Assembly: GCF_007677875.1 (NCBI RefSeq) | Contig: NZ_VEDO01000003.1 | Location: 62,001 to 126,000, forward strand | Direction: 5' to 3' | DNA from: Variovorax boronicumulans | GTDB taxonomy: Bacteria; Pseudomonadota; Gammaproteobacteria; Burkholderiales; Burkholderiaceae_C | Length of the DNA: 64,000 bases | Shown: piece by piece, positions 53,747-64,000 of the stretch | Layout of the letters: each line of letters begins with the position of its first letter | How positions within the stretch are numbered: position 1 is the stretch's first letter | Notes under the pieces: generated by a model | Told to the model about the DNA's origin: nothing | Database searches by the model: none | Seen by the model: only the letters and a program-made list of their open reading frames with translations | Program-made: the position numbers and the translations under genes

Positions 53747-54649
53747 TCACTCGGGCAGGTGTTGCGCCACGAAGCGTCTGAACAGCTTCATCGAAGGGCT
53801 TTCCGTCCGACCGGCCAGCGTCACGAGGGCAAAGATGGCGTTGGAGCTGTAGGGCGGATCGGTGACGAGCTCGACGACCTCACCGGTTGCCATGTATTCG
53901 CGCGCGGCGGCAAAGATGGCGAAAAGGATCGTATCGGTCTGCCGCATGACGTTGACCAGGCTCGTGATGTCTTCACTGCGCAGCCGCACCGACTGGTTCG
54001 GGTGGGCACGCGGCCCGAAATGGCGCATCAGCAGGTTGGCGATCTCGTCGGTCAGCGTTGTCGACGCCAACGGGTAGAGCATCACATCGTCGAAGGTCAC
54101 GGGGCCGCCGCGCGCCAGTAGCGGGTGGCCGCTGCGGCACATGAAGCCCCCGCGCAACTCGGCCACCACTTCCACCACCAGGTCCTCGGCCGGTGGCACC
54201 GCACGCCGATCGATGACCAGCGCGTCCACGCTGCGCTCGCGCAGCTGGCGCAGCTGCAGCTCCAGCGCACCACGCGAGAGGGTGAGCCGCACGTCCGGAT
54301 GGTGCCGTGCAACATGGACCATGAACGGCGTCATCAGCATGGAGGCCGGCCCCGCCCCCAGGCCGATACGGATCGGGCCGGAGCTGCCGCGCTTGACCAG
54401 ATCCACGCTGCGCCGAAGCTCCTCGGCGCCGAAGATCAGCTGACGCGCACGCGCCGCCACGGTCTCGCCCAAGGGCGTGAGTTCGTTGCGCCGGCCCATG
54501 CGGTCGATCAGCCGCGCGTCCAGCGCGTCTTCGAGCAGTCGGATGCTGCGGCTCAAGGCCGGTTGGGTGATGTGCAGCCGCTCTGCAGCGCGGCTGAAGG
54601 ATCCCGCGTCGGCCACCATGAGCAGATGCTCGAGCTGCTTGAGGTTCAT
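53747..54649 (-). CDS. LysR family transcriptional regulator
   Basis: A 300-aa LysR regulator with the N-terminal winged helix (LKQLEHLLMVADAGSFSRAA, LHITQPALSRSIRLLEDALD) and a substrate-binding effector domain. It is divergent from the M20-like gene at 54823, across a 173-base AT-rich gap, and so probably controls that gene and itself. The effector is unknown. Confidence 0.94.
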   Translation of the reverse strand: MNLKQLEHLLMVADAGSFSRAAERLHITQPALSRSIRLLEDALDARLIDRMGRRNELTPLGETVAARARQLIFGAEELRRSVDLVKRGSSGPIRIGLGAGPASMLMTPFMVHVARHHPDVRLTLSRGALELQLRQLRERSVDALVIDRRAVPPAEDLVVEVVAELRGGFMCRSGHPLLARGGPVTFDDVMLYPLASTTLTDEIANLLMRHFGPRAHPNQSVRLRSEDITSLVNVMRQTDTILFAIFAAAREYMATGEVVELVTDPPYSSNAIFALVTLAGRTESPSMKLFRRFVAQHLPE

Positions 54650-54822
54650 GCTCTATCCAAAAGTTTTTTTTCTAGTTTGTAGAAAAACAATGCATTGGAC
54701 AGATAGGTGTGGGCGTTTTTACCATGGTCTCATTCCGTTATTTATGTGTACAAAAGATAACTTAGTATCAGCGAATGGCGAAGTGCATCCAATCAATGGC
54801 GGAATGAACCGGAGAACACCAC
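54650..54822. promoter_or_regulatory. AT-rich divergent control region
   Basis: The gap between the LysR and M20-like genes is much richer in A+T than the rest of the window. It contains the perfect palindrome CAATGCATTG (54688-54697) with a T-N11-A spacing nearby, as LysR sites have, and the plus-strand gene has CCGGAGAAC before its ATG. No promoter hexamers could be set with confidence. Confidence 0.5.
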
Positions 54823-55902
54823 ATGCCCCACCCCCTCATCGACAGCATCACCGCCCATGCCCAGATGTTCGTGAAATTGCGCCGTGAGCTTCAGATGTCG
54901 GCCGAACGCGGCGCGGTCGATTGGCGCACCGACGACCTCGTCGCAGGACGCCTGGAGCAATGGGGCTACAAGCTCGACCGCGGCGTCGGCGGCGGCGGCA
55001 TCGTCGCCCAATTGCGGCGGGGCAAGGGCCCCAAGCGGCTCGGCCTGCGCGCCGAGATGGGGGCGGTGCCGGCGGTGTCCGGCAGCCAGTTCGGCCATAC
55101 CGCCATGCTGCTGGCCGCGGCCCACTATCTCGCGCGCCAGGGAGACTTCAGTGGCACGCTGAACCTGGTCTTTCAATGCGCCGACCTGCAGCAGGGCGGG
55201 GCGCGCCGCATGCTGGCCGACGGCCTGTTCGACCGGTTTCCCTGCGATGCCATCTTCGCGATGCACGGCGTCACGGGCCAGCCGCAGGGCCAGCTGCTGC
55301 TGCGCGACGGCCCCGCCATGGCGTCGCACGACGACGTGTTCATCACACTGCACGGAGACCCGCAGCACGGCGCGGCCGATCCGGTGGTCGCGGGGGCTGC
55401 CATCGTCATGGGGCTGCAAAGCCTCGTGGCGCGCCACACCGATGCGCAGCGCGTGGCGGTGCAGGTCAGCAGTTTCGAGGCCAGGGCCGTCCCGGGGGCT
55501 GCCGCCCCCCTGGCGACGCTGCAGCTCGGCGTGCGCGCGCTCGAGCCGCAGGTGCGCGACAACCTGCAGCGCCGCATCACGGCGCTGACCGAATTGCAGG
55601 CCCTCAGCTACGGGGTGCAGCCCACGGTGGACTACCGCCGCCACGCGCCGGTGCTGTTCAACAGCCCTCTGGAAACGGAGTTTGCGCGCCAGCTGGCCAT
55701 GGAGCTGCTCGGACCAGGCCAGGTGCAGGCGCAGGCGCCGGCCTTCGCCGGGTGCGACGACTTCGCCTTTATGCTGGAGCAGGTGCCGGGCAGCTACCTG
55801 CTGCTGGGCAACGGCGACGGCCCGGCGGAGGACTTCAACGAAGCCAACCTGCCGATCGGCGCCGCCTACTGGGCCATGCTGGCCCAGTGCTACCTGCACT
55901 GA
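54823..55902 (+). CDS. M20 peptidase/aminoacylase family protein, likely pseudoenzyme
   Basis: A 359-aa protein aligned along the M20D amidohydrolase fold: FGHTAMLLAAAHYLARQGDF, LNLVFQCADLQQGGARRML, IFAMHGVTGQPQG, and FAGCDDFAFMLEQVPGSYLL all match family positions. The metal centre is lost. The expected HACGHDGH reads VSGSQFGH, so the Cys and a His ligand are gone. The Glu-Glu pair is Asp-Leu, and the C-terminal His (HNPxYDF) is absent in GPAEDFNE. It is an intact frame under its own LysR regulator, so it is probably kept for a non-hydrolytic role such as ligand binding. Confidence 0.8.
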   Translation: MPHPLIDSITAHAQMFVKLRRELQMSAERGAVDWRTDDLVAGRLEQWGYKLDRGVGGGGIVAQLRRGKGPKRLGLRAEMGAVPAVSGSQFGHTAMLLAAAHYLARQGDFSGTLNLVFQCADLQQGGARRMLADGLFDRFPCDAIFAMHGVTGQPQGQLLLRDGPAMASHDDVFITLHGDPQHGAADPVVAGAAIVMGLQSLVARHTDAQRVAVQVSSFEARAVPGAAAPLATLQLGVRALEPQVRDNLQRRITALTELQALSYGVQPTVDYRRHAPVLFNSPLETEFARQLAMELLGPGQVQAQAPAFAGCDDFAFMLEQVPGSYLLLGNGDGPAEDFNEANLPIGAAYWAMLAQCYLH

Positions 55903-57087
55903 TCAAAGGCGCTCGAACACGGCGGCGATGCCCTGGCCGCCGCCGATGCACATGGTCACCAGCGCATAGCGGCCACCCACGCGCTGCAGCTCGTGCAGCG
56001 CCTTGACCGTGATCACGGCGCCCGTGGCGCCGATCGGGTGGCCCAGCGAGATGCCCGAGCCGTTGGGGTTGACCTTGGCCGGGTCCAGGCCCAGATCTTT
56101 CGTGACCGCGCAGGCCTGCGCCGCGAAGGCCTCGTTGGCCTCGATCACGTCCAGGTCCGATACCTTCAGGCCCAGCTTCTCCAGCAGCTTCTTGCTGGCC
56201 GGCACCGGGCCGATGCCCATGTACTTGGGGTCCACACCGGCGTGGGCGTAGCCCACCAGCCGCGCTAGCGGCGCCAGGCCACGCGCCTTAGCGACCGAGG
56301 CCTCCATCAGCACCACGGCAGCGGCCGCGTCGTTCAGGCCCGAGGCATTGCCTGCGGTGACCGTGCCGTTCTCCTTGACGAACACGGGCTTGAGCTTGGC
56401 CATGTCTTCCAGGCTGGCGTCGGCGCGGAAGTGTTCGTCGGTGTCGAACACCACGTCGCCCTTGCGGCCCTTGGAGACCACCGGAACGATCTGCTCCTTG
56501 AAATAGCCGGCGGCGCTGGCCTTGGCGGCGCGGCGGTGGCTTTCCACGGCCAGGCCGTCCTGGTCTGCGCGCGTGATGCCCCACTTGGCGGCGATGTTCT
56601 CGCCAGTCACGCCCATGTGGATGGTGTGGAAGGGGTCGTGCAGCGCGCCGACCATCATGTCCACGAGCTTGGTGTCGCCCATGCGGGCGCCCCAGCGCGC
56701 ATTCAGCGAGGCGTAGGGCGCGCGGCTCATGCTTTCGGCGCCCGCGCCGATCGCGATGTCGCAGTCGCCGAGCTGGATCGCCTGCGCGGCCGAGACGATG
56801 GCTTGCAGGCCCGAGCCGCACAGCCGGTTCACGTTGAAGGCCGGTGTGTCCTCGCTGCAGCCGCCTTCGAGCGCGGCCACGCGCGAGAGGTACATGTCGC
56901 GCGGCTCGGTATTGACCACGTGGCCGAACACCACGTGGCCCACGTCCTTGCCCTCCACCTTTGCGCGGGCCAGCGATTCGCGCACGACCAGCGCGCCCAG
57001 CTGCGTGGGCGGCACATCCTTGAGGCTGCCCCCGAAGGTACCGATGGCGGTGCGCACACCGCTGACGACGACGACTTCACGACCCAT
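55903..57087 (-). CDS. bktB: Beta-ketothiolase (BktB type)
   Basis: A 394-aa thiolase II closely resembling BktB of Cupriavidus, including the opening REVVVVSGVRTAIGTFGGSL. The acylated Cys90 is in NRLCGSGLQAIVSAAQ, the catalytic His in GHPIGATGAVITVKAL and the second Cys in TMCIGGGQGIAAVFE. It condenses or cleaves acyl-CoAs of C4-C5 and longer, feeding polyhydroxyalkanoate or beta-oxidation. AGGAG lies eight bases before the ATG at 57087. It abuts the M20-like gene, stop to stop. Confidence 0.95.
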   Translation of the reverse strand: MGREVVVVSGVRTAIGTFGGSLKDVPPTQLGALVVRESLARAKVEGKDVGHVVFGHVVNTEPRDMYLSRVAALEGGCSEDTPAFNVNRLCGSGLQAIVSAAQAIQLGDCDIAIGAGAESMSRAPYASLNARWGARMGDTKLVDMMVGALHDPFHTIHMGVTGENIAAKWGITRADQDGLAVESHRRAAKASAAGYFKEQIVPVVSKGRKGDVVFDTDEHFRADASLEDMAKLKPVFVKENGTVTAGNASGLNDAAAAVVLMEASVAKARGLAPLARLVGYAHAGVDPKYMGIGPVPASKKLLEKLGLKVSDLDVIEANEAFAAQACAVTKDLGLDPAKVNPNGSGISLGHPIGATGAVITVKALHELQRVGGRYALVTMCIGGGQGIAAVFERL

Positions 57088-57178
57088 GTTGTTGCTCCTG
57101 CTGGGGAAGAAAAATTTGGCCGCGATCTTCCCACGGGGCATGCGGGCCAGGTGTCACCAAGCTGCCAAAGGTAACAAT

Positions 57179-57619
57179 TCAGTGCACGCCGTGGATGTGG
57201 CGCGTGCGCGCCTGCACGTGCGGCACCGGCTCCTCGGCCAGGGTCTTGAGGATGCCGCAGTCACCGGTGGAATGGGCCGCCTGGCACTGGCTGCGCAAGG
57301 CCTTGAGCTGACGCTCCAGCGCGCGCAACTCGCGGATGCGCTGCGCCACATGGCCGATGTGTGCGTCCAGCAGCGCATTGACGCCGCCGCAGTCGCCGCC
57401 CGGCGCGTCCTGGAACTGCAGCAGCGTGCGGATCTCGTCCAGCGCCATGTCGAGCGCGCGGCAATGCCGGATGAAGGACAGGCGCTGCACGTGGCTCTCG
57501 GCGTAGTCGCGGTAGTTGCCCTCGGTGCGCGGCGCGGCCGGCAGCAGGCCGGCGCGCTCGTAGTAGCGGATGGTTTCCACCGGTGTGTCGGTGGCGGCGG
57601 CCAGTTGTCCGATCTTCAT
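57179..57619 (-). CDS. cadR: MerR family heavy-metal regulator (CadR/PbrR type)
   Basis: A 146-aa MerR regulator. The winged helix is MKIGQLAAATDTPVETIRYY. The metal-binding cysteines of the cadmium/lead branch are present at Cys77, Cys112 and Cys121, and the C-terminus is His-rich (RHIHGVH), as in CadR. It is divergent from the P-type ATPase gene, with a typical MerR operator between them, and should activate efflux on Cd, Pb or Zn. The ATG at 57619 is the conserved start. Confidence 0.92.
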   Translation of the reverse strand: MKIGQLAAATDTPVETIRYYERAGLLPAAPRTEGNYRDYAESHVQRLSFIRHCRALDMALDEIRTLLQFQDAPGGDCGGVNALLDAHIGHVAQRIRELRALERQLKALRSQCQAAHSTGDCGILKTLAEEPVPHVQARTRHIHGVH

Positions 57620-57624
57620 GGCGC

Positions 57625-57655
57625 TTGACTCTACAGCGGCTTCAGGGTTTCCAAT
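57625..57655 (+). promoter_or_regulatory. MerR-type promoter/operator of the ATPase gene
   Basis: A -35 TTGACT (57625-57630) and a -10-like TCCAAT (57650-57655) are 19 bases apart, the overlong spacing that MerR proteins correct. The dyad ACTCTACAGCGGCTTCAGGG (57628-57647) fills the spacer and resembles the CadR/ZntR consensus. Confidence 0.8.
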
Positions 57656-57680
57656 GCCTGCAACCAAAGAAAGACACCGC

Positions 57681-59756
<2,076 letters not shown>

Positions 59757-59757
59757 T

Positions 59758-60561
59758 TCAGCCGGTTTCGCGCCCGAGCACGAGCGCGAACAGCTCGTTG
59801 CGAAAGTGGATGCCCAGCCGCGCGAAAGCGCGGTTGCGGTAGGTCTTGACGGTGGGGAGGGACAGCGCCAGGTCGGCCGCGATGCCATCCTGCGTCATGC
59901 CGCGCAGCAGCCGCGTGCAGACGTCGAGTTCGCGCGCGGTCAACTCTCCGCTCAGTTGCAGCAGGCGCTGGCGCAGCGCCTCGGGTGAGCGCTGTGGCTC
60001 GGGCAGGGGGCCACGCAAGGCCACCTGCTTGCGTGCCAGCGCCAGCAGCGCGGGCGCCAGTTGCTCGAAGTCGCCGATCTGCGCATCGCTCAGCGCGCTC
60101 TGGTGTGCATGGCGGTAGAAATTGACAGCGAACAGCGCTTCTTCGGGGCCGTGCTCGACGATCGACACACGCTCGGCCACTCCGTGGGCCTCGTAGACGC
60201 GCGCGCGGTGCTCGTTCGGCACTTCGCGTGCCGTGATGTGGCACAACTGCGTGCGCTGGCCCGGGTTGTCGTCGAAACGCAGGCTTCGGTCCTCACGCAC
60301 CGGTCCGGACAGGTAGGCATTCCAGCAGTCGCGTGTGGTGTCGGGAATGCCGAGGCTGCCCGACAGGTACAGCCGCGGGGCGCAGCCCGGCCCCACCTGG
60401 TAGACCGACCACGAAGCGGCCGGCAAGGTGGGGTGCAGGCGTTCCAGCAGCCGCGCACCGAAATTCTCCTCGCCCAGCAGCTCGACCATGGCGCCCACGG
60501 CCGGGCCGATGCCGGCCGGCAAGCTGCCGGGTTGCCAGGCCGCGGGGGCCCATTTGCGCAT
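59758..60561 (-). CDS. LuxR family regulator
   Basis: A 267-aa regulator with a LuxR-type helix-turn-helix at the C-terminus (LTARELDVCTRLLRGMTQDG, IAADLALSLPTVKTYRNRAF) and a 190-residue N-terminal domain that I do not recognise as PAS or receiver. AGGAGA precedes the ATG at 60561. It is divergent from the DUF3237/Bug/tannase set, so regulation of those genes is likely. It is convergent with zntA. Confidence 0.88.
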   Translation of the reverse strand: MRKWAPAAWQPGSLPAGIGPAVGAMVELLGEENFGARLLERLHPTLPAASWSVYQVGPGCAPRLYLSGSLGIPDTTRDCWNAYLSGPVREDRSLRFDDNPGQRTQLCHITAREVPNEHRARVYEAHGVAERVSIVEHGPEEALFAVNFYRHAHQSALSDAQIGDFEQLAPALLALARKQVALRGPLPEPQRSPEALRQRLLQLSGELTARELDVCTRLLRGMTQDGIAADLALSLPTVKTYRNRAFARLGIHFRNELFALVLGRETG

Positions 60562-60582
60562 GCGTGGTCTCCTGGTTCTCCC

Positions 60583-60600
60583 GTCATCCTCAGGGATGAC
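60583..60600. promoter_or_regulatory. Inverted repeat between LuxR gene and DUF3237 gene
   Basis: GTCATCC, four bases (TCAG) and GGATGAC form a perfect 7-4-7 inverted repeat 21 bases before the LuxR start in the 99-base divergent gap. It is a candidate operator, or less likely a leader hairpin. Confidence 0.5.
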
Positions 60601-60660
60601 AGCCGCCAACGCAGGGCGGATTTACGCTCGCCCGCGATTGTCACCGCTTTGACGCACACC

Positions 60661-61134
60661 ATGGACACCGACGCGATCCCGATGCCCCAACTGCGCTTCT
60701 TCGCCGGCCTGTCCGTCGAAGTGGCCGAGCCCCAGCAGGTCGGCGCCGTCCCGCACGGCCTGCGCCGCGTGATCCCCATCCTGGGCGGTCAGGCCCAGGG
60801 CGAGGGCTGGCGCGGCCGCGTTCTGCCCGGCGGCGCCGACTTCCAGCTCATCGTGCACGCGGGCTATGCCGAGCTCGACGCGCGCTACGTGCTGGAGATC
60901 GACGGCGGCGACCTCGTCTTCGTGCAGAACCAGGCCGTGCGCAGCGGCCCGCCGGAACTCATGCAGCGCATTGCGCGCGGCGAGCCGGTGGACCCGGGCC
61001 AGATCTACTTTCGCTGCCAGCCGCGCTTTGAGACCGCGTCGAAAGCGCTGGGCTGGATCAACGAGCGCCTGTTCGTGGGCGCCGGCGCGCGCCACCCCGA
61101 CAAGGTCGTGATGCGCTTCTTCGCGCTCGACTGA
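60661..61134 (+). CDS. DUF3237 family protein
   Basis: A 157-aa beta-barrel-type DUF3237 protein. Typical parts are RRVIPILGGQAQGEGWRGRVLPGGADFQL, AELDARYVLEIDGGDLV, and IYFRCQPRFETASKALGWIN with the usual NERLFVGAG ending. Its biochemical role is not established; genes of this family often sit with aromatic-compound use. It leads the Bug/tannase genes, which lie 27 and 29 bases apart in sequence. ATG at 60661; MPQLRF eight codons later is an alternative. Confidence 0.85.
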   Translation: MDTDAIPMPQLRFFAGLSVEVAEPQQVGAVPHGLRRVIPILGGQAQGEGWRGRVLPGGADFQLIVHAGYAELDARYVLEIDGGDLVFVQNQAVRSGPPELMQRIARGEPVDPGQIYFRCQPRFETASKALGWINERLFVGAGARHPDKVVMRFFALD

Positions 61135-61161
61135 TTCCCCACCATCCCCAGGAGACATGCC

Positions 61162-62136
61162 ATGAACTTCACCCGCCGCCTGGCGCTGTGCGCCGCAGCG
61201 CTCGTTCCGTTCGCCGCTGCGGCCCAGGCGCCGTCCTACCCCAACAAGCCCGTGCGCATCATCGTGGGCTTTCCAGCCGGCACCGGCCCCGACATCGTGG
61301 CGCGGTTGCTCGCGCAGAAGCTGTCCGAAGGCTGGGGCAACCTGGGCGTGATCGTGGACAACAAGCCTGGCGCGGCCGGCCTGATCGCGGCCTCCGAGGC
61401 CGCGCGCGCCGCACCGGACGGCTACACGCTGATGCTGGGCGAGACCGGCCAGCTTGCCATCGCGCCCAGCAGCTACAACAAGCTGCCCTATGACCCCGCC
61501 CGAGACTTCGTGCCGGTCTCGCAGGTCGTGACGGCCGACTTCATCCTGCTGGTCAATCCGCAGAAGGTCCCGGCCAGGAACGTCAAGGAATATGTGGACT
61601 GGACACGCCAGCAAAAGGGCATGTTCATGGCCACTTTCGGCGCCGGCACGCCGGGCCATTTCGGCGCTTTCATGTTCGGCGATGCGGTCGGCATCAAGCC
61701 GGAGGCCGTGCACTACAAGTCCACGGGCGACGCCATGAGCGGCATCTTCGGCGGCGACGTCTCCGGCGTATTCGCCAGCGCGGGGCTGGCCGCGCCCAAC
61801 GTCAAGTCGGGCAAGCTCGTCGCGCTGGCCAGCACGGGTGCGCAACGCACGGCGGTCCTGCCCGAGGTGCCGACCTTCAAGGAGCAGGGCTACGCCAACC
61901 TGGAGTTCAACTCCTGGTTCGGCATCGTCGCCCCGGCGAAGACGCCGCCCGACATCGTTGCCAAGCTCAATGCCGACATCGTGCGCGCCATGCGCTCCCC
62001 CGACGGGCAGAAGAAGATGGAAGACGCCGGTTTCCACGTCACTGGCACCACGCAGCAGGAGTTCGCCGCGCTGATCGCCGCGGACACGGCCAAGTGGGGC
62101 AAAGCGGTCGCCGCGACGGGCTTCAAGGCCGACTGA
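61162..62136 (+). CDS. Tripartite tricarboxylate transporter (Bug) binding protein
   Basis: A 324-aa periplasmic solute-binding protein of the Bug family, with a signal peptide ending near AAAAQA and the hallmark PNKPVRIIVGFPAGTGPDIVARL. Other family regions are VDNKPGAAGLIAASEAARAAPDGYTL and PEVPTFKEQGYANLEF. Bug proteins bind carboxylates, amino acids or aromatic acids. As usual for stand-alone Bugs, no TctAB membrane genes are next to it. AGGAGACATGCC precedes the ATG. Confidence 0.95.
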   Translation: MNFTRRLALCAAALVPFAAAAQAPSYPNKPVRIIVGFPAGTGPDIVARLLAQKLSEGWGNLGVIVDNKPGAAGLIAASEAARAAPDGYTLMLGETGQLAIAPSSYNKLPYDPARDFVPVSQVVTADFILLVNPQKVPARNVKEYVDWTRQQKGMFMATFGAGTPGHFGAFMFGDAVGIKPEAVHYKSTGDAMSGIFGGDVSGVFASAGLAAPNVKSGKLVALASTGAQRTAVLPEVPTFKEQGYANLEFNSWFGIVAPAKTPPDIVAKLNADIVRAMRSPDGQKKMEDAGFHVTGTTQQEFAALIAADTAKWGKAVAATGFKAD

Positions 62137-62165
62137 GAACCACCACCACAGGAGGAGACACACCG

Positions 62166-63824
62166 ATGAAGAACACCCCCATCGCCTTTCCCTTGTCCGC
62201 GCTTGCGCTGGCCTTGCTCGCCGGCTGCGGCGGCGGCAGCGGCGCATCGTTGCTCGAACTGGACGCCAAGGCCGCCGAGGCCGCCTGCACCGACATGGTG
62301 ACCAAGGCCGGCCTGCCGGCCACCATGCTGACCACGCGCTATGTGGCCGAGGGCACGCGCCGCCCCGGCACGCTCACGACAGGCGACTTTCTGGGCGGCC
62401 ACTGCGTGGTGACCGGCAGCCGTGACGCGCGCACGGGCGTGGATGGCAAGCCCTATGCCATCGGGTTCGAACTGAGCTTGCCGGACCGCTGGAACGGCCG
62501 GTTTCTGTACCTGGGCGGTGGCGGCAACGACGGCACGCTGCGCGACACCTCGCTGTCCTCCAGCATTTCCATCGGCACGCCTTCGCCGCTGGGCCAGGGC
62601 TATGCCGTGGTTTCTACCAACGCCGGCCACGAAGGCACGAGCGCCAGCTTTGGCGCCGACCCGCAGGCACGCATCGACCACGCCTACAACGCGCACGACA
62701 AGACCGCGCAATCGGCCAAGGCCCTCATCGCATGGCGCTACGGCAAGGCGCCGAACTACTCCTACTTCTCGGGCTGCTCGGGCGGCGGGCGCCAGGGGAT
62801 GATGTTCTCGCAGCGCTTTCCGAGCTACTTCGACGGCATCACGGCCGGCGCGCCGGCCATGCGCGTGTCCAGCGGCGCCACGGTGGCCGCGATGTGGAAC
62901 AACCGCAAGTTCACCGACATTGCCCCGCTGGGCAGCGACGGCAAACCCGTGCTGTCGCAGGCGTTCTCCAATGGCGACCTGAACCTCGTGGCCAACGCCG
63001 TGCTCGCGGCCTGCGATGCCGGCGACGGCGTGGTCGACGGCATGGTCCAGAACACCCAGGCCTGCAGTTTCTACCCGGCCGTGCTCCAGTGCACCGGCGC
63101 CAAGAACGACAGCTGCATCAGCGCGGCCCAGGTCGGTGCGCTGAAGGAGGTGTTCGGCGGCCCGAAGAACACGGCCGGCCAGGCGCTCTACGCCGGCCAG
63201 CCCTGGGACCCCGGCATCCGCGATGCCGGATGGCGCGCCTGGACGCTGGGCACCTCGACCACCGCCACGCCGAACTCGCGCTACATCACGCTGATGCTGG
63301 ACGCGCTGCGCAACGAGTTCTTCACGCCGGCCGACCCCACGTTCGACGCACTGGCTTTCAACTTCGACACCGATCCGGCGCGCATGGCCGCCTTCTCGGC
63401 CGTCTACGACAGCTACAGCGACGACCGTCTTGCGGCCTACAAGGCGCGCGGCGGCAAGCTGCTGTTCATCCACGGCATGGCCGATCCCATCTTCTCGGCC
63501 AAGGACACGGTGGACTACTACCAGCGTCTGGCCGCCAGCAACGGCGGCATCGCGGCCACGCAGGGCTTTGCGCGCACCTACCTCGTGCCCGGCATGGCGC
63601 ACTGCTCGGGCGGCCCGGCCACCGACACCTACGACTCCCTGCAGGCCATGGTCGACTGGGTGGAAAAGGGCGTCGCACCCGACACCATCGCTGCGCGCGC
63701 CAGCGCCAGCAACGCCTACTTCCCGAACCGCACACGCCCGCTGTGCGCCTATCCCAAGTTCGCCAAGTACAAGGGCTCGGGCAGCATCGAGGACGCGGCC
63801 AACTTCAGCTGCGAGGCGAGTTGA
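62166..63824 (+). CDS. Tannase/feruloyl esterase family lipoprotein
   Basis: A 552-aa secreted esterase with a lipoprotein signal (lipobox LLAGC). The nucleophile Ser is in YFSGCSGGGRQGMMFSQRFP, the acid is near FIHGMADPIFSAKDT and the His in VPGMAHCSGG, as in tannase/feruloyl esterase enzymes that cleave aromatic acid esters. With the preceding Bug protein and DUF3237 protein it suggests scavenging of plant phenolic esters followed by uptake of the released acid. The ATG at 62166 has GGAGGAGACACACCG upstream. Confidence 0.93.
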   Translation: MKNTPIAFPLSALALALLAGCGGGSGASLLELDAKAAEAACTDMVTKAGLPATMLTTRYVAEGTRRPGTLTTGDFLGGHCVVTGSRDARTGVDGKPYAIGFELSLPDRWNGRFLYLGGGGNDGTLRDTSLSSSISIGTPSPLGQGYAVVSTNAGHEGTSASFGADPQARIDHAYNAHDKTAQSAKALIAWRYGKAPNYSYFSGCSGGGRQGMMFSQRFPSYFDGITAGAPAMRVSSGATVAAMWNNRKFTDIAPLGSDGKPVLSQAFSNGDLNLVANAVLAACDAGDGVVDGMVQNTQACSFYPAVLQCTGAKNDSCISAAQVGALKEVFGGPKNTAGQALYAGQPWDPGIRDAGWRAWTLGTSTTATPNSRYITLMLDALRNEFFTPADPTFDALAFNFDTDPARMAAFSAVYDSYSDDRLAAYKARGGKLLFIHGMADPIFSAKDTVDYYQRLAASNGGIAATQGFARTYLVPGMAHCSGGPATDTYDSLQAMVDWVEKGVAPDTIAARASASNAYFPNRTRPLCAYPKFAKYKGSGSIEDAANFSCEAS

Positions 63825-63862
63825 CGGCGCAGGGCGGCGCGTCGCCTAAGATCGCGCCGCCC

Positions 63863-64000
63863 ATGACCACCGCCGCCAGTCCCTCCCCACGCCGCAAGCC
63901 GGTGCGTGCCGTCAAGCCCGAGGGGCAGTGGCACCACGGCAACCTGCGCGAATCGCTGATCCAGTGGGGCACGCACCTCCTGGACACCCAGGGCAGCGAC
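63863..64000 (+). CDS. TetR family regulator, partial (cut by window end)
   Basis: The first 46 codons of a likely TetR-type regulator; the segment WHHGNLRESLIQWGTHLLDT has the typical first-helix pattern of the TetR DNA-binding domain (HHGxLRxxLxxxxxxLL). The rest lies beyond the window. The ATG is 38 bases after the esterase stop. Confidence 0.7.
   Translation, partial: MTTAASPSPRRKPVRAVKPEGQWHHGNLRESLIQWGTHLLDTQGSD

Overview
The window is a high-GC, gene-dense chromosomal segment that looks like a betaproteobacterium of the Burkholderiales, most likely Comamonadaceae. Grounds for this are a tripartite-tricarboxylate (Bug) binding protein, a BktB-type thiolase closely matching remembered Cupriavidus BktB, a two-gene CoA-transferase with a PAS-LuxR regulator, very high GC at third codon positions, and many 4-base start/stop overlaps. 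The genus cannot be fixed from sequence alone.

Layout. 1-4.7 kb (minus): a Tat-exported dienelactone-hydrolase-like protein, a DUF502 membrane protein, and a coupled sulfatase-like / YceI / CDP-alcohol phosphotransferase set. 4.7-9.5 kb: a divergent, tightly overlapping cluster of an MDR dehydrogenase, a DUF938 methyltransferase, a degenerate 6-pyruvoyl-tetrahydropterin-synthase-like protein, a GT4 glycosyltransferase, a second methyltransferase and a convergent RibD-type reductase. This looks like an undescribed pathway for a pterin- or pyrimidine-derived, glycosylated and possibly lipid-linked compound. 9.6-12.9 kb: a frameshifted DUF4010/MgtC-like gene, an MFS transporter and an RluA-type pseudouridine synthase. 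12.9-19.7 kb: a PAS/PAS hybrid histidine kinase and the glycine cleavage genes gcvT-gcvH-gcvP behind a tandem glycine riboswitch. 19.7-24.4 kb: a TRAP transporter (dctP-dctQ-dctM) and ETF-ubiquinone oxidoreductase. 24.5-26.3 kb: SDR, thioesterase and an AhpD-like protein. 26.4-31.2 kb: ethanolamine use without a microcompartment (permease, eutB, eutC) and a divergent AraC regulator. 31.2-35.6 kb: PAS-LuxR regulator, CoA-transferase scoAB with a perfect operator palindrome between them, tilS, lysC and tRNA-Ser(GCU).

35.85-51.10 kb is a mobile island inserted at the 3' end of tRNA-Gly(CCC). It is bounded by an imperfect att repeat and by paired 26-bp repeats that look like integrase arm sites. 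It has a tyrosine integrase, an AlpA-like regulator, a CHC2 zinc-finger primase part, a DUF3987 helicase/primase, several coupled small genes, an HK97-type major capsid protein and a 1474-residue tail tape measure protein. It has no terminase, portal, protease, tail tube or lysis gene. Two loci 8.3 kb apart carry ordered triplets of a GCGAAC iteron, resembling the split ori/crr arrangement of satellite phage P4. The element looks like a phage satellite, or a much-reduced prophage, that supplies its own capsid and tape measure. A BRCT/HEPN gene pair (HEPN frameshifted), a Rmf/CrpP-like small protein and a lower-GC 199-residue gene are its accessory cargo.

51.2-64 kb: decayed azlCD, an acyl-CoA ligase, a LysR regulator divergent from an M20-family pseudoenzyme, bktB, a cadR/zntA metal-efflux pair with a recognisable MerR operator, a LuxR regulator divergent from a DUF3237 protein, a Bug binding protein, a tannase/feruloyl-esterase lipoprotein, and the start of a TetR regulator cut off by the window end.
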